64,000 nt of DNA from Bacteroides faecalis (lineage in GTDB: Bacteria > Bacteroidota > Bacteroidia > Bacteroidales > Bacteroidaceae): NCBI RefSeq assembly GCF_003865075.1, contig NZ_BHWB01000019.1, positions 1 to 64,000 of the forward strand. The letters are read 5' to 3'. Positions 43,491-52,673 of this stretch are shown here, piece after piece (within the stretch, counting starts at the first letter, position 1; each line of letters opens with the position of its first letter). The position numbers and the translations under genes are program-made. The notes under the pieces are model-generated. The model had not been told where the DNA came from. It saw only the letters and a list, made by a program, of their open reading frames with translations, and ran no database searches.

Positions 43491-46127
43491 TTAGTCTGAA
43501 GTAGTAGTAGCCAACACAAGCTTAATATCCGAATAAGAAACATCATCTCCCAGAGCAGCCTTGATTGCCACCAATCCACTGAACTCATGTGTCTCCAAAT
43601 AATGACGGATTTTTTGAATATGATCCTCCGCCACAATCTCTTCCAACTTGATTTTACCCAAACGGACATAATATTCTAAATGGTTGGCAATCGTTCCCGG
43701 AACCAATTCACGTATCTGAGCGATTTCTTCAAGACTTAATCCTTGACAGAACATTTCGTAACTGATCTCCTTTGTATCCTTCTTTTTCTCCTTTTCTTTA
43801 TCCTTCTTAGCAGTTCTTCCCTCTCCTTTTTCTTTCCTCGTATCTTCTGTATTTTTCACAGCTATCTCCGATGATTTGGCAGTTTCTATTTCATTAGTCT
43901 CAGCCCCATTGTCTACAGTCACAAACTTGATTTCCGGTCGTTCCAGTTGATGTTCCTTCATATAGTTGCGTACAATACCCAGAATCTCAAGCCCATACTT
44001 CTCTACACCTTTCGCACCGAAATATGGTACAGCTTCCAACGCCTGCGGAGTGTCCGGCAACAAATTGACAATACCCATCAATGCCTTCTGTTGCATGATA
44101 ACATACGCTGGTAAATTTACCTCCCGCGTTTTTACCGTTCTCCATTCCGTGAGGGAACGATATAGCTCCGGATGCAAAATATCCGTAGGAACGTCCACTT
44201 TCACCTTTCCGGCACTGCTGCGAGTACGTTCTTTTCTTTCCCTCTTTTCCTTCGGAGCTTTCGCTGCTCTGGAAGAAGAACTAGAAGAACCGGAAGAGGA
44301 TGAATCCCCTTCTATATCCAACATAACCATCGCCTTTTGTTTTAAATAACCTGTCACCGTAAATGGTTTCTCAAACAGATATTCCAACAAAGGTAGTTTG
44401 ATCCATAAAACATCTTCCAACGCTTGCAAACGTTCGTTCAACTGCTTACGCAAATCTTTATTATCAAGAGGCATATTCGTCTTTTCAAACAAATCAAGAA
44501 CGGGATCTATCTCTTTCTTAAAGTAGACAGCACCAGAGCGTAGACGTTGTTGCAACTCCTCATCTGTGGCGTAATCATCCTTTTCTTGAATCAAACGGGT
44601 ATATTGATTCCGAAAACGGAGAGATACGTCCATAATCCTTTCCTTAATATGTGGAACTAACGCCTTGTACTCCGCCAACTGCTTCGGAAAGAGTTTATAC
44701 AAATCTTCATCTATCAAACGAAGCAAGCGATTATAAGCTTGCTCCAATGAATAGAAATTAAACAAATCACTTACCAGATCGTAGAAATAAGCTTTCTGCA
44801 TATCATGCAACTGTACCGTTCCCGGTGCATTCTGCTCCACCTCTCTTGTAAAATCATCGACAACACTATCACTGATAATCGCTTCTCTGCGGAGCGGAGA
44901 TTCCAAAACCATACCTTCCAGAGTTTTACAACGGCTCAAAGCCACATACGTCTGCCCATGTGCAAACGAATTACGTGCATCGATTATAGCCCGTTCAAAC
45001 GTCAAGCCCTGACTCTTATGAATTGTAATCGCCCATGCCAGACGGATAGGATATTGACGGAAAACTCCTTCAATCACTTCAGTGATCTCTTTAGTATTTT
45101 CATCCAATACATACTTGCAATTTGCCCATTCTTCCTGTAAAAGATCAAATTCGTTATCACTCTCTTTACCACGCACAAGTATTCTCTTCCCATCGACCTT
45201 CACGACTTCACCAATCATCCCGTTGTAATACCGTTTCTCGGAAGAAACATCATTCTTCAGGAACATGATCTGCGCTCCGTCCTTGATAGTCAGAACTTCG
45301 TCTGCCGGATAAGAATATTCGGGAAAATTACCCTCTACTTCGGCTCGAAAACTATACGCACGTCCGGGAAGCGAAGCCAGTTCACGATCGTTCACCTGTT
45401 GTGCCTGATAATTGTGAGTCGTCAGACGAATATATCCTTCCTCCTTCCGAGGTTGAAAACCGGGCTGATAACGGCGGTTCAATTCATTCAGCACTTCATC
45501 GTCTGCTTTGTTTTCACGAATCTTATTCAGGAGAGAAAGAAAAAAGGTATCACTTTGCCTATATACCTTTTTCAGCTCAATCGTCATATAAGTGGTCTCT
45601 TTCAAAGCACGACTTGCAAAGAAATAAGGAGTCTCATAGTGTTTTTTCAGGAGTTCCCAGTCATCGTCTTTCACCACAGGAGCCAACTGTTGTAAATCAC
45701 CAATCATCAGAAGTTGTACGCCCCCAAAAGGCTTTTCTCTATCGCGATAACGCCTTAACGCAGCATCCACAGCGTCCAATAAATCTGCACGTACCATACT
45801 AATTTCATCAATCACCAGTAAATCCATGCTTCGGATAATATTTCGTTTCTCCTTACTGAAACGATAGTGCATTTGAGCGGAATTGAATGTTGTTTCCGGC
45901 ACAAACGGTGCAAAAGAAAGCTGAAAGAATGAATGAATCGTTACCCCTCCTGCATTAATCGCAGCGATACCCGTCGGTGCTAATACAACCATGCGTTTGG
46001 GGGTCTTGTCTCTCAATCGTCTTAAAAAAGTAGTTTTTCCGGTTCCTGCTTTCCCGGTAAGAAACAGATGTGTACCTGTGTTTTCGATAAACTGCCAGGC
46101 TAGTTGCAGTTCCGAATTATCTTCCAT
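43491..46127 (-). CDS. PIF1-type helicase with HRDC and C-terminal HTH domains
   Basis: An 878-residue superfamily 1B DNA helicase. Walker A FLTGKAGTGKTTFLRRL (about 25-40), APTGIAAINAGGVTIHSFF, Walker B LLVIDEISMVRADLLDAVD, GDLQQLAPVV and the late motif ITIHKSQGLTFERAIIDARN (about 390) are all present. A Ser-rich linker (about 625-640) and a Lys/Glu-rich linker separate an HRDC-like domain (HPELYRSLTEWRTVKTREVN) and a C-terminal helix-turn-helix tail (GLSLEEIAQIRELVPGTIANHL). Start 46127 is chosen over 46169 because a TACCTTTA box (46154-46147, minus) lies between. Likely role: genome maintenance, G-quadruplex or Okazaki processing by family precedent. Confidence 0.9.
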   Translation of the reverse strand: MEDNSELQLAWQFIENTGTHLFLTGKAGTGKTTFLRRLRDKTPKRMVVLAPTGIAAINAGGVTIHSFFQLSFAPFVPETTFNSAQMHYRFSKEKRNIIRSMDLLVIDEISMVRADLLDAVDAALRRYRDREKPFGGVQLLMIGDLQQLAPVVKDDDWELLKKHYETPYFFASRALKETTYMTIELKKVYRQSDTFFLSLLNKIRENKADDEVLNELNRRYQPGFQPRKEEGYIRLTTHNYQAQQVNDRELASLPGRAYSFRAEVEGNFPEYSYPADEVLTIKDGAQIMFLKNDVSSEKRYYNGMIGEVVKVDGKRILVRGKESDNEFDLLQEEWANCKYVLDENTKEITEVIEGVFRQYPIRLAWAITIHKSQGLTFERAIIDARNSFAHGQTYVALSRCKTLEGMVLESPLRREAIISDSVVDDFTREVEQNAPGTVQLHDMQKAYFYDLVSDLFNFYSLEQAYNRLLRLIDEDLYKLFPKQLAEYKALVPHIKERIMDVSLRFRNQYTRLIQEKDDYATDEELQQRLRSGAVYFKKEIDPVLDLFEKTNMPLDNKDLRKQLNERLQALEDVLWIKLPLLEYLFEKPFTVTGYLKQKAMVMLDIEGDSSSSGSSSSSSRAAKAPKEKRERKERTRSSAGKVKVDVPTDILHPELYRSLTEWRTVKTREVNLPAYVIMQQKALMGIVNLLPDTPQALEAVPYFGAKGVEKYGLEILGIVRNYMKEHQLERPEIKFVTVDNGAETNEIETAKSSEIAVKNTEDTRKEKGEGRTAKKDKEKEKKKDTKEISYEMFCQGLSLEEIAQIRELVPGTIANHLEYYVRLGKIKLEEIVAEDHIQKIRHYLETHEFSGLVAIKAALGDDVSYSDIKLVLATTTSD

Positions 46128-46154
46128 AATGATTTCAAATTTTCCGTAAAGGTA

Positions 46155-46804
46155 CAGAATAGATTCCAACCAACGAAATCAAAAACAAGAAAACAGGTCT
46201 TCATGGGCTAATTTGGACATAAATAATTATACGAGAATAGCTTCACATTTTTTTATAGTATGATAGCAACTGGCATTCTGAACAAAATGAAGAATCCCTC
46301 TCTGCACATTCAAAAAGGGGGTACTCTGTTATACTTTGCAAAGCAGATAGCATAATTACATTATTTGTTTTTTAATTCCTGAAAATAAATCATCTTTTCT
46401 TCATAAACAAAGATCACCGATACTTCAAACTCAAACTTCTTAGTTTCTGTGATGGCGTCTTGAACATTTATAAAACAAGCAAATCCATCATGATACTAAG
46501 TAACAATTCCTTCATTGTAACACCTTAGTCTTTCATATAAACAGTCCTATTAAAATTACTAATAGGCAAACGGTAACACGCGGTAAAAATAGTAAAGAAA
46601 TAAATAATAATGGGGTAAGCTAAGTAACGATACTAAATCCTCTGATGACCTTTAAATTGTATAGTTATAAGACATCTTTATATCTATTCATGCCTTTATC
46701 CTTCAAAAATACATAAATGTCATAAATAGATATATAATTTTAATCAGATGTAAGTAACTTTACCAACTCCAAATAATACTGAATATAACATATAAAATAC
46801 AAAT
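46155..46804. other. AT-rich intergenic region without recognised genes
   Basis: About 650 bp between the helicase promoter and the GH43 gene. I find no credible frame or RNA gene. TAACTTTA at 46755-46762 is a possible -7 box for the GH43 gene. Confidence 0.6.
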
Positions 46805-48517
46805 ATGATAAAGAGTATAATATTCTTAGCCATTTTAGCTGTAAGTAGTCACTTATCGGCACAAGAAGTGCAGAACAGTCGAATCACTACCAATCCTCTT
46901 AATTTGAGTTATCGTTTTCAAATAGATGGAGTTTCCCGTCGTGAAGCAGCCGATCCAGTGATTGTATTATTCAAAGACCGTTATTTTCTATTTGCGTCGC
47001 ATTCTTCCGGTTACTGGTATTCATCCGATCTGAAGAACTGGAATTATGTAGCGAGTAAGAATCTAAAAACGGTAGAAGCATGGGCACCGGCTGTTCTGGT
47101 CTACAAAGATGCTATCTACTATCTCGGAATGGGTGAAAAACGTATCTACAAAAGCACAGACCCCATACAAGATCAATGGGAAGAGATTGAATCCAAATCT
47201 AAAGATTACGGAGATCCGGCATTCTTCCAAGACAATGACGGAAAAGTATACCTTTATTATGGATGTTCGGACAATGCTCCTATCAAAGGTTTTGAAATTG
47301 ACCCAGAAGATGGTTTCAAAGCTATTAGTCCAGAAGTCGAACTAATTCCGCATAATGCAGACCGTTTCGGTTGGGAAGTGCCAGGTGAGAAGAATGAAAT
47401 GACAGACAAAAGAGGCTGGAATGAAGCACCATGTATCACCCGACATGGAGATTATTATTATTTGCAGTATTCAGCTCCAGGAACAGAATTCACCACTTAT
47501 TGTACAGGAGTCTATATTTCAAAGAATCCGTTAGGTCCTTACACTTGTGCAGAAGGTGCTCCTTTTTCTATTAAGCCGGGAGGTTTTATAACTGGCGCTG
47601 GACATGGACATCCATTCAAAGATCGTTATGGTAATGATTGGTATGTAGGAACTATGATTGTATCCGCTAAAGATCACTTTGAACGCCGAATTGGTATTTT
47701 TCCCGCTTTTTATAACAATGGATATTCACACGGTATCACTGATTACACAGACTTTCCGTTCATTCTTCCCAACAAGAAAGTTGATTTTAGTAAAAAGAGC
47801 TTATCAGCCAATATGAATCTACTTTCTTATAACAAACCTACAAAGGCTTCTTCCTCTTATCCATCTTGTGAACCCAATAAGGCTAGTGACGAAAATATAA
47901 AAACAAGTTGGTCTGCCGCTACCGGTAAAAAGGGTGAATGGTTACAAATGGATCTAGGACAGATCATGAAAATCTCAGCTTTACAGATATGCTTTGCTGA
48001 CGAAGGGTTTCAATCCTATCGCCGCGATGTAAATACGCCTGTATATCAGTATATTGTTGAATATTCTACAGACGGCAACCAATGGAAAATGTTAATCGAT
48101 CGTTCTAAAAACTCTAAGGATCAGATTTATGAACTTATCACACTAAAAAATAGTGTACGAGGTCGTTTCGTACGGGTAAAAAATACCAAAGACTTTCAGA
48201 TAGGTCGTTTTTCTATAGCAGATATGCGTTTGTTTGGAAAGGCAAATTGTAAAAAGCCTGAGAATGTATCCAACTTTCAAGCTAAACGCCAAAAGGACCG
48301 TCGCCGTATTGTCTTTTCATGGAATTCACAGCAACCTACTACGGGATATGTAATACGATGGGGAAGTACTCCCAAACAAATCAATAATGCCGTAATGGTA
48401 TATGGCAATCAAGCCGAATTCGGTTTCTTTGATTGCGATTCACCCTATTACGTTACTATTGAAGCATTCAATGAAGGAGGCAAAAGTAAAAAAAGTATTC
48501 CTTTCAAAATAGACTAA
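46805..48517 (+). CDS. Glycoside hydrolase family 43 with F5/8C and FN3-like domains
   Basis: A 570-residue exported enzyme: signal peptide (IIFLAILAVSSHLSAQ); a five-bladed GH43 propeller (about 45-325) starting RREAADPVIVLFKDRYFLFA with the catalytic Asp, YGDPAFFQDNDGKVYLYY (second Asp) and RGWNEAPCITRHGDYYYLQY with the acid Glu; an F5/8 type C carbohydrate-binding domain (about 340-480; ASDENIKTSWSA, GEWLQMDLGQ, RFVRVKN); and a fibronectin III-like end (about 490-570). GH43 enzymes usually cut arabinose- or xylose-containing glycans. No SusC/SusD pair is beside it, so it is not in an obvious polysaccharide utilisation locus. Confidence 0.9.
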   Translation: MIKSIIFLAILAVSSHLSAQEVQNSRITTNPLNLSYRFQIDGVSRREAADPVIVLFKDRYFLFASHSSGYWYSSDLKNWNYVASKNLKTVEAWAPAVLVYKDAIYYLGMGEKRIYKSTDPIQDQWEEIESKSKDYGDPAFFQDNDGKVYLYYGCSDNAPIKGFEIDPEDGFKAISPEVELIPHNADRFGWEVPGEKNEMTDKRGWNEAPCITRHGDYYYLQYSAPGTEFTTYCTGVYISKNPLGPYTCAEGAPFSIKPGGFITGAGHGHPFKDRYGNDWYVGTMIVSAKDHFERRIGIFPAFYNNGYSHGITDYTDFPFILPNKKVDFSKKSLSANMNLLSYNKPTKASSSYPSCEPNKASDENIKTSWSAATGKKGEWLQMDLGQIMKISALQICFADEGFQSYRRDVNTPVYQYIVEYSTDGNQWKMLIDRSKNSKDQIYELITLKNSVRGRFVRVKNTKDFQIGRFSIADMRLFGKANCKKPENVSNFQAKRQKDRRRIVFSWNSQQPTTGYVIRWGSTPKQINNAVMVYGNQAEFGFFDCDSPYYVTIEAFNEGGKSKKSIPFKID

Positions 48518-48580
48518 GAAACTGAATTGCTTGAATAAGAATATTATCAGTTGATAGTTCTTTCCCTTTTTTGACTCAAA

Positions 48581-48625
48581 AAATCAAAGCCCACTGGAAT
48601 TTCTTCAAACAGTAGGCTTTGATTT
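48581..48625 (+). terminator. Terminator between GH43 and atpG (convergent)
   Basis: AAATCAAAGCC (48581-48591) pairs perfectly with GGCTTTGATTT (48615-48625), and the stem extends inward by four bases with one mismatch. A T run precedes it and A follows, so it can act for both strands. Confidence 0.75.
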
Positions 48626-48713
48626 CAACAACAAAGACATTTTATTATTCATGAATAAGTGCCAGATACAATAAAGCAGTCTAAGCCCTTATTCAGAATA
48701 GCACCTCATGAGT

Positions 48714-49598
48714 CTATTTCATAGAACCTCCCACAATATCGAGCAGTTCATTTGTAATAGCTTGTTGGCGAGACTTATTATACTGCTTCGTCAAATCCTG
48801 TATCAGATCATTAGCATTGTCCGTAGCGACCTGCATGGCAAGTGTACGGGCAGCATGTTCCGAGGCATTAGAATCCATAGCAGCAGTAAAAATCTTCTGG
48901 TTCAACACAGTCGGAATCAGATCGGCAATCAATTGTTCAGCAGACGGTTCGATAATATAGTCGTTTACAATCACATGTTCCGCTTCCTTCTGCTCCTCTT
49001 GATCTACTGCATGAGTAAGGTCAATAGGCAGATACGTTTCGCGTAACAGGATCTGTACACCCATCGATTTGAAATGATGATAGATCAGTTCTACACGATC
49101 CACTTCCCCCGACACGTACATTTCCATCAAATGATGTGCCAGATCAGCAGCGTCCTGATACGATGGTTTGTCAGAGAGCATAGGAGGCGTTTCCTGTGTA
49201 GAGAAACCCATCCGTTTTGCTGCTTCCTCCACCTTCTTTCCTACTGGAAATATCAGAATATTATCCTGTCCCAACGTACGGAACTCGCCTATCGTCTGCA
49301 TCAACATCTTGATGACGTTCGCATTGAAAGCACCACAAAGGGAAGTATTCGAAGAAAAGACAACGATTGCAACACGCTTCACCTCACGCTTCTTCACATA
49401 AGGTGATTCCACCGGAAGATCAGCACTCAGGAAGTTGGTCAGGATCTTGTTCAACTTCTTCTGATAAGGCAACATATTCTCGATAGCTGCTTGCGCCTTA
49501 TGCAACTTGGCAGAAGCAACCATCTTCATTGCTGAAGTGATTTTCCGGGTACTCTGTACCGAATTTATTCTAGTTTTTACCTCTTTCAGTGAAGCCAT
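48714..49598 (-). CDS. atpG: ATP synthase subunit gamma
   Basis: Central rotor stalk of F1. The 294 residues are family length. It opens with ASLKEVKTRINSVQSTRKIT SAMKMVASAKL, the N-terminal coiled-coil helix, and ends with the C-terminal helix NKSRQQAITNELLDIVGGSM. The middle insert is typical of Bacteroidetes gamma chains. Last gene of the operon, separated from atpA by 115 nt that carries an inverted repeat. Confidence 0.97.
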   Translation of the reverse strand: MASLKEVKTRINSVQSTRKITSAMKMVASAKLHKAQAAIENMLPYQKKLNKILTNFLSADLPVESPYVKKREVKRVAIVVFSSNTSLCGAFNANVIKMLMQTIGEFRTLGQDNILIFPVGKKVEEAAKRMGFSTQETPPMLSDKPSYQDAADLAHHLMEMYVSGEVDRVELIYHHFKSMGVQILLRETYLPIDLTHAVDQEEQKEAEHVIVNDYIIEPSAEQLIADLIPTVLNQKIFTAAMDSNASEHAARTLAMQVATDNANDLIQDLTKQYNKSRQQAITNELLDIVGGSMK

Positions 49599-49611
49599 AA
49601 TTATTTGTTAA

Positions 49612-49711
49612 TTAAGAATGATGAATGAAGAATGAAGAATTACCAAGCAGACCAACAGTCTTAAAAACAATGTAGTCAATTCTTCATTTTCCATTCTTAA
49701 TCCTTCATTTT
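49612..49711. repeat. Inverted repeat between atpA and atpG
   Basis: The atpA-atpG gap holds an A/G-rich stretch of GAAT/GAAGAAT repeats (about 49612-49641) and its approximate complement rich in TTCTTCATT and CCATTCTTAA (about 49679-49711). They could form a long imperfect hairpin in the mRNA, and may lower expression of atpG relative to atpA or mark a processing site. Confidence 0.5.
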
Positions 49712-49713
49712 AT

Positions 49714-51297
49714 TTATAGGAATTGTTTCGCAACCATAGCAGCGGTTTCTTCAATCGCATTCGTCACATCGTCGTTGATCACTCCTGTTTTCAGAACATC
49801 CAACACATCTTCCTGATGATTCAGCTGTAGAGATTCGATGAAACTGCTTTCAAAGTCCTGCACCTTATCCAAAGGTACGCTGTGGAGTAATCCATGTGTA
49901 CCGCAATAAAGGATAGCAATCTGCTGTTCTACAGGCATCGGACTGTATTGAGGTTGAATCAGCAATTGAGAGTTTTTACGTCCCTTGTCGATAGTCAATG
50001 CCGTAATAGGATCCATGTCACTGCTGAACTTAGAGAAAGCTTCCAATTCACGATACTGTGCCTGGTCTATTTTTAACGTTCCCGCTACTTTCTTCATTGC
50101 CTTGATCTGCGCATTACCACCCACACGAGATACAGAGATACCGACGTTGATAGCCGGACGGACGCCCTGATTAAATAGATCTGTTTCGAGGAATATCTGT
50201 CCGTCGGTGATAGAGATCACATTAGTCGGGATATAAGCAGAAACGTCACCCGCCTGCGTTTCGATGATAGGTAAAGCAGTCAGCGAACCACCTCCTTTCA
50301 CAATTCCTTTCAGAGTCTCAGGCAAGTCGTTCATTTCACGTGCCACTTCCTCTTGATTGATAATCTTTGCTGCACGTTCCAACAGACGGGAATGTAGATA
50401 GAAGATATCACCCGGATAAGCTTCACGTCCGGATGGACGGCGAAGGATCAATGACACCTCACGATAAGCAACCGCCTGTTTGGAAAGGTCATCATAAATC
50501 ACCAATGCATGTCGGCCGGTATCGCGGAAATACTCTCCGATAGCAGCACCCGCAAATGGAGCATAATACTGCAAAGCAGCCGGATCACCTGCCGTAGCAG
50601 CTACGACAACGGTATAATCCATCGCTCCATATTCGCGAAGCGTATTCACGATAGAAGCTACCGTAGAGCCTTTCTGACCGATAGCAACATAAATACAATA
50701 CACAGGATCACCTGCCAGAAAGTTGTTACGCTGATTGATAATCGTATCAATAGCAATAGAAGTCTTTCCCGTCTGACGGTCGCCAATAATCAACTCACGC
50801 TGTCCGCGACCGATAGGAATCATGGCATCCACCGCTTTCAATCCCGTTTGCAACGGCTGGTTTACGGGCTGACGGTAAATTACTCCCGGTGCTTTACGTT
50901 CCAACGGCATTTCGTAGAGCTCGCCGCCTATCATCCCTTTGCCGTCGAGCGGTTCGCCCAACGGATCAATGACACGTCCCAACATTCCCTCACCCACACG
51001 AATAGAGGCAATATGCTTGGTACGTTTCACAATAAATCCTTCTTTGATACGGTCGGTAGGACCAAGTAACACAGCACCTACATTATCCTCTTCGAGGTTC
51101 ATCACGATTGCTTTGATACCGTTGTCAAATTCCAGCAATTCATTCGCTTCAGCGTTCCGAAGTCCGTAGATACGCACCACGCCGTCGCTCACCTGTAGCA
51201 CTGTGCCTATTTCATCAAGCTGCACACTGGTGTTGATTCCTTCGAGCTGCTTGCGCAATATTTCGGATACTTCGCTTACTTTTATATTATCAGCCAT
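49714..51297 (-). CDS. atpA: ATP synthase subunit alpha
   Basis: Regulatory nucleotide-binding subunit of F1. 527 residues. P-loop GDRQTGKTSIAID (about 172-184), VSRVGGNAQIKAMKKVAGTL and the arginine-finger region ISVSRVGG (about 375) are present. The start overlaps the atpH stop by one base. Confidence 0.98.
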   Translation of the reverse strand: MADNIKVSEVSEILRKQLEGINTSVQLDEIGTVLQVSDGVVRIYGLRNAEANELLEFDNGIKAIVMNLEEDNVGAVLLGPTDRIKEGFIVKRTKHIASIRVGEGMLGRVIDPLGEPLDGKGMIGGELYEMPLERKAPGVIYRQPVNQPLQTGLKAVDAMIPIGRGQRELIIGDRQTGKTSIAIDTIINQRNNFLAGDPVYCIYVAIGQKGSTVASIVNTLREYGAMDYTVVVAATAGDPAALQYYAPFAGAAIGEYFRDTGRHALVIYDDLSKQAVAYREVSLILRRPSGREAYPGDIFYLHSRLLERAAKIINQEEVAREMNDLPETLKGIVKGGGSLTALPIIETQAGDVSAYIPTNVISITDGQIFLETDLFNQGVRPAINVGISVSRVGGNAQIKAMKKVAGTLKIDQAQYRELEAFSKFSSDMDPITALTIDKGRKNSQLLIQPQYSPMPVEQQIAILYCGTHGLLHSVPLDKVQDFESSFIESLQLNHQEDVLDVLKTGVINDDVTNAIEETAAMVAKQFL

Positions 51298-51857
51298 TAT
51301 ACAATTCTCCTATTCTTATCTATAAACTGTTGTTTCACTCGTTTCAACTGCGTAGCAATGCTAGCGTCCAACCGGTAATCATTGATATCGAAGATAAATC
51401 CACCTTCGATTGTCGGGTCTACTACCGTTTCCAGTTCCATTTTTGAATGCAATATATGCGCTGCAGTAGAACGGATACGGTGCTCCGTCTCTTTGTTTAC
51501 AGAGACAGCCGTTATAAGTTTACCTGTTCCGATATGCTTCAGTTTCCTGTACAGATCCATATACATCAGAGTGATAAACTGCAAATAACCTTCACGCCTG
51601 TTTTTCAATACCATTGTGATGAAGCGGACAAACTCACTGCTTGATTCACCATCTCCATCGGCAGCCGTACAGATCAACGACATTTTCTCTTCGAACGGGA
51701 TAATGGGATTGTCAAGCGCCTCGCGCAATGCCGGCTGTTTCGTGAAACAGTACGACAGCGTGACAAACTCCTGATAGACCCTGTCCTCAACGCCTTTTTC
51801 CTGTGCGTATTCAATCATAGCCTTGGCATATCGCATTGAAAGTATTCCGACATCCAT
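51297..51857 (-). CDS. atpH: ATP synthase subunit delta
   Basis: Peripheral-stalk subunit that joins F1 to the b subunits. 186 residues, with the N-terminal helical domain ILSMRYAKAMIEYAQEKGVE and the C-terminal IEGGFIFDINDYRLDASIAT typical of OSCP/delta. It overlaps atpA by one base and follows atpF by 5 nt. Confidence 0.95.
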   Translation of the reverse strand: MDVGILSMRYAKAMIEYAQEKGVEDRVYQEFVTLSYCFTKQPALREALDNPIIPFEEKMSLICTAADGDGESSSEFVRFITMVLKNRREGYLQFITLMYMDLYRKLKHIGTGKLITAVSVNKETEHRIRSTAAHILHSKMELETVVDPTIEGGFIFDINDYRLDASIATQLKRVKQQFIDKNRRIV

Positions 51858-51862
51858 CTTAC

Positions 51863-52366
51863 TTAGTTCTTATTCCTGGTTAATACTTCATCCAGCATAC
51901 GGTCTATCATGCCCATTTGTTCCTCTTTGTCATCGAGGTTTTTGCGGAGTACTTTCTCGGCAATATCGACCGAAAGGATCGCTACCTGCTTACGAATGTC
52001 GCGGATAGCTTCTTCTTTCTCTATCTGGATTTGTTCTTTCACCAACTCTAACTCCTTTTGAGCGGCTTTCTCAGCTTGTTTACGGGCCTCGTGAATAATC
52101 TTGTCACGTTCTTCCATTGCCTCCTTCAAGATGCGTCCCTGTTCCTTGTTGGCGGCAGCTACCAAAGCGTCGCCTTCCTCTTTGAGTTTAGACAACTGCG
52201 CATTGGCTTCCCTTGCCACCTCTAAGGACTGGTCGATATAGGTTTTACGGTCTTCCACCATCTTGATAATGATGGGGAAGCCGTATTTGGCCAATATCAC
52301 AAACACAATCCCGAATGCGACAACCATCCAGAACAACAGGCCACTATCGGGTAATAGTAATGACAT
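51863..52366 (-). CDS. atpF: ATP synthase subunit b
   Basis: Membrane-anchored peripheral stalk. 167 residues: one N-terminal membrane helix (LLFWMVVAFGIVFVILAKYG), then a long charged coiled coil (KEEGDALVAAANKEQGRILK ... EKEEAIRDIRKQVAILSVDIAEKVL). It lies 12 nt after atpE. Confidence 0.96.
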   Translation of the reverse strand: MSLLLPDSGLLFWMVVAFGIVFVILAKYGFPIIIKMVEDRKTYIDQSLEVAREANAQLSKLKEEGDALVAAANKEQGRILKEAMEERDKIIHEARKQAEKAAQKELELVKEQIQIEKEEAIRDIRKQVAILSVDIAEKVLRKNLDDKEEQMGMIDRMLDEVLTRNKN

Positions 52367-52378
52367 TTGTTGTATTTT

Positions 52379-52636
52379 TTAAAGGAAGAATACCAACAGA
52401 CAAACTACTACAGCCAGCAAAGCTACACCTTCGATCAGAGCCGCCGCGATAATCATGTTCATACGGATGTCTCCCGATGCTTCCGGCTGACGAGCAATAG
52501 CTTCCATCGCCGAACCACCAATTCTACCAATACCCAAACCAGCTCCGATTACTGCAAGACCTGCACCGATAGCTGCACCTAACTTACTTACTCCTACTGC
52601 TGCTGCAGTTGCTTGTAACAATACTGATAATAACAT
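52379..52636 (-). CDS. atpE: ATP synthase subunit c
   Basis: Ring-forming proteolipid of Fo, 85 residues with two membrane helices joined by the polar loop ARQPEASGDIR. The ion-binding Glu is in ALIEGVALLAVV (about 60). Residues that make a sodium site in Ilyobacter (Gln in helix 1, Ser-Thr after the Glu) are Ile and Gly-Val here, so proton coupling is indicated. It lies 37 nt after atpB. Confidence 0.97.
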   Translation of the reverse strand: MLLSVLLQATAAAVGVSKLGAAIGAGLAVIGAGLGIGRIGGSAMEAIARQPEASGDIRMNMIIAAALIEGVALLAVVVCLLVFFL

Positions 52637-52673
52637 AATTTTCTGTTTTAAAATGGTTTATTTTTCTCGTTTA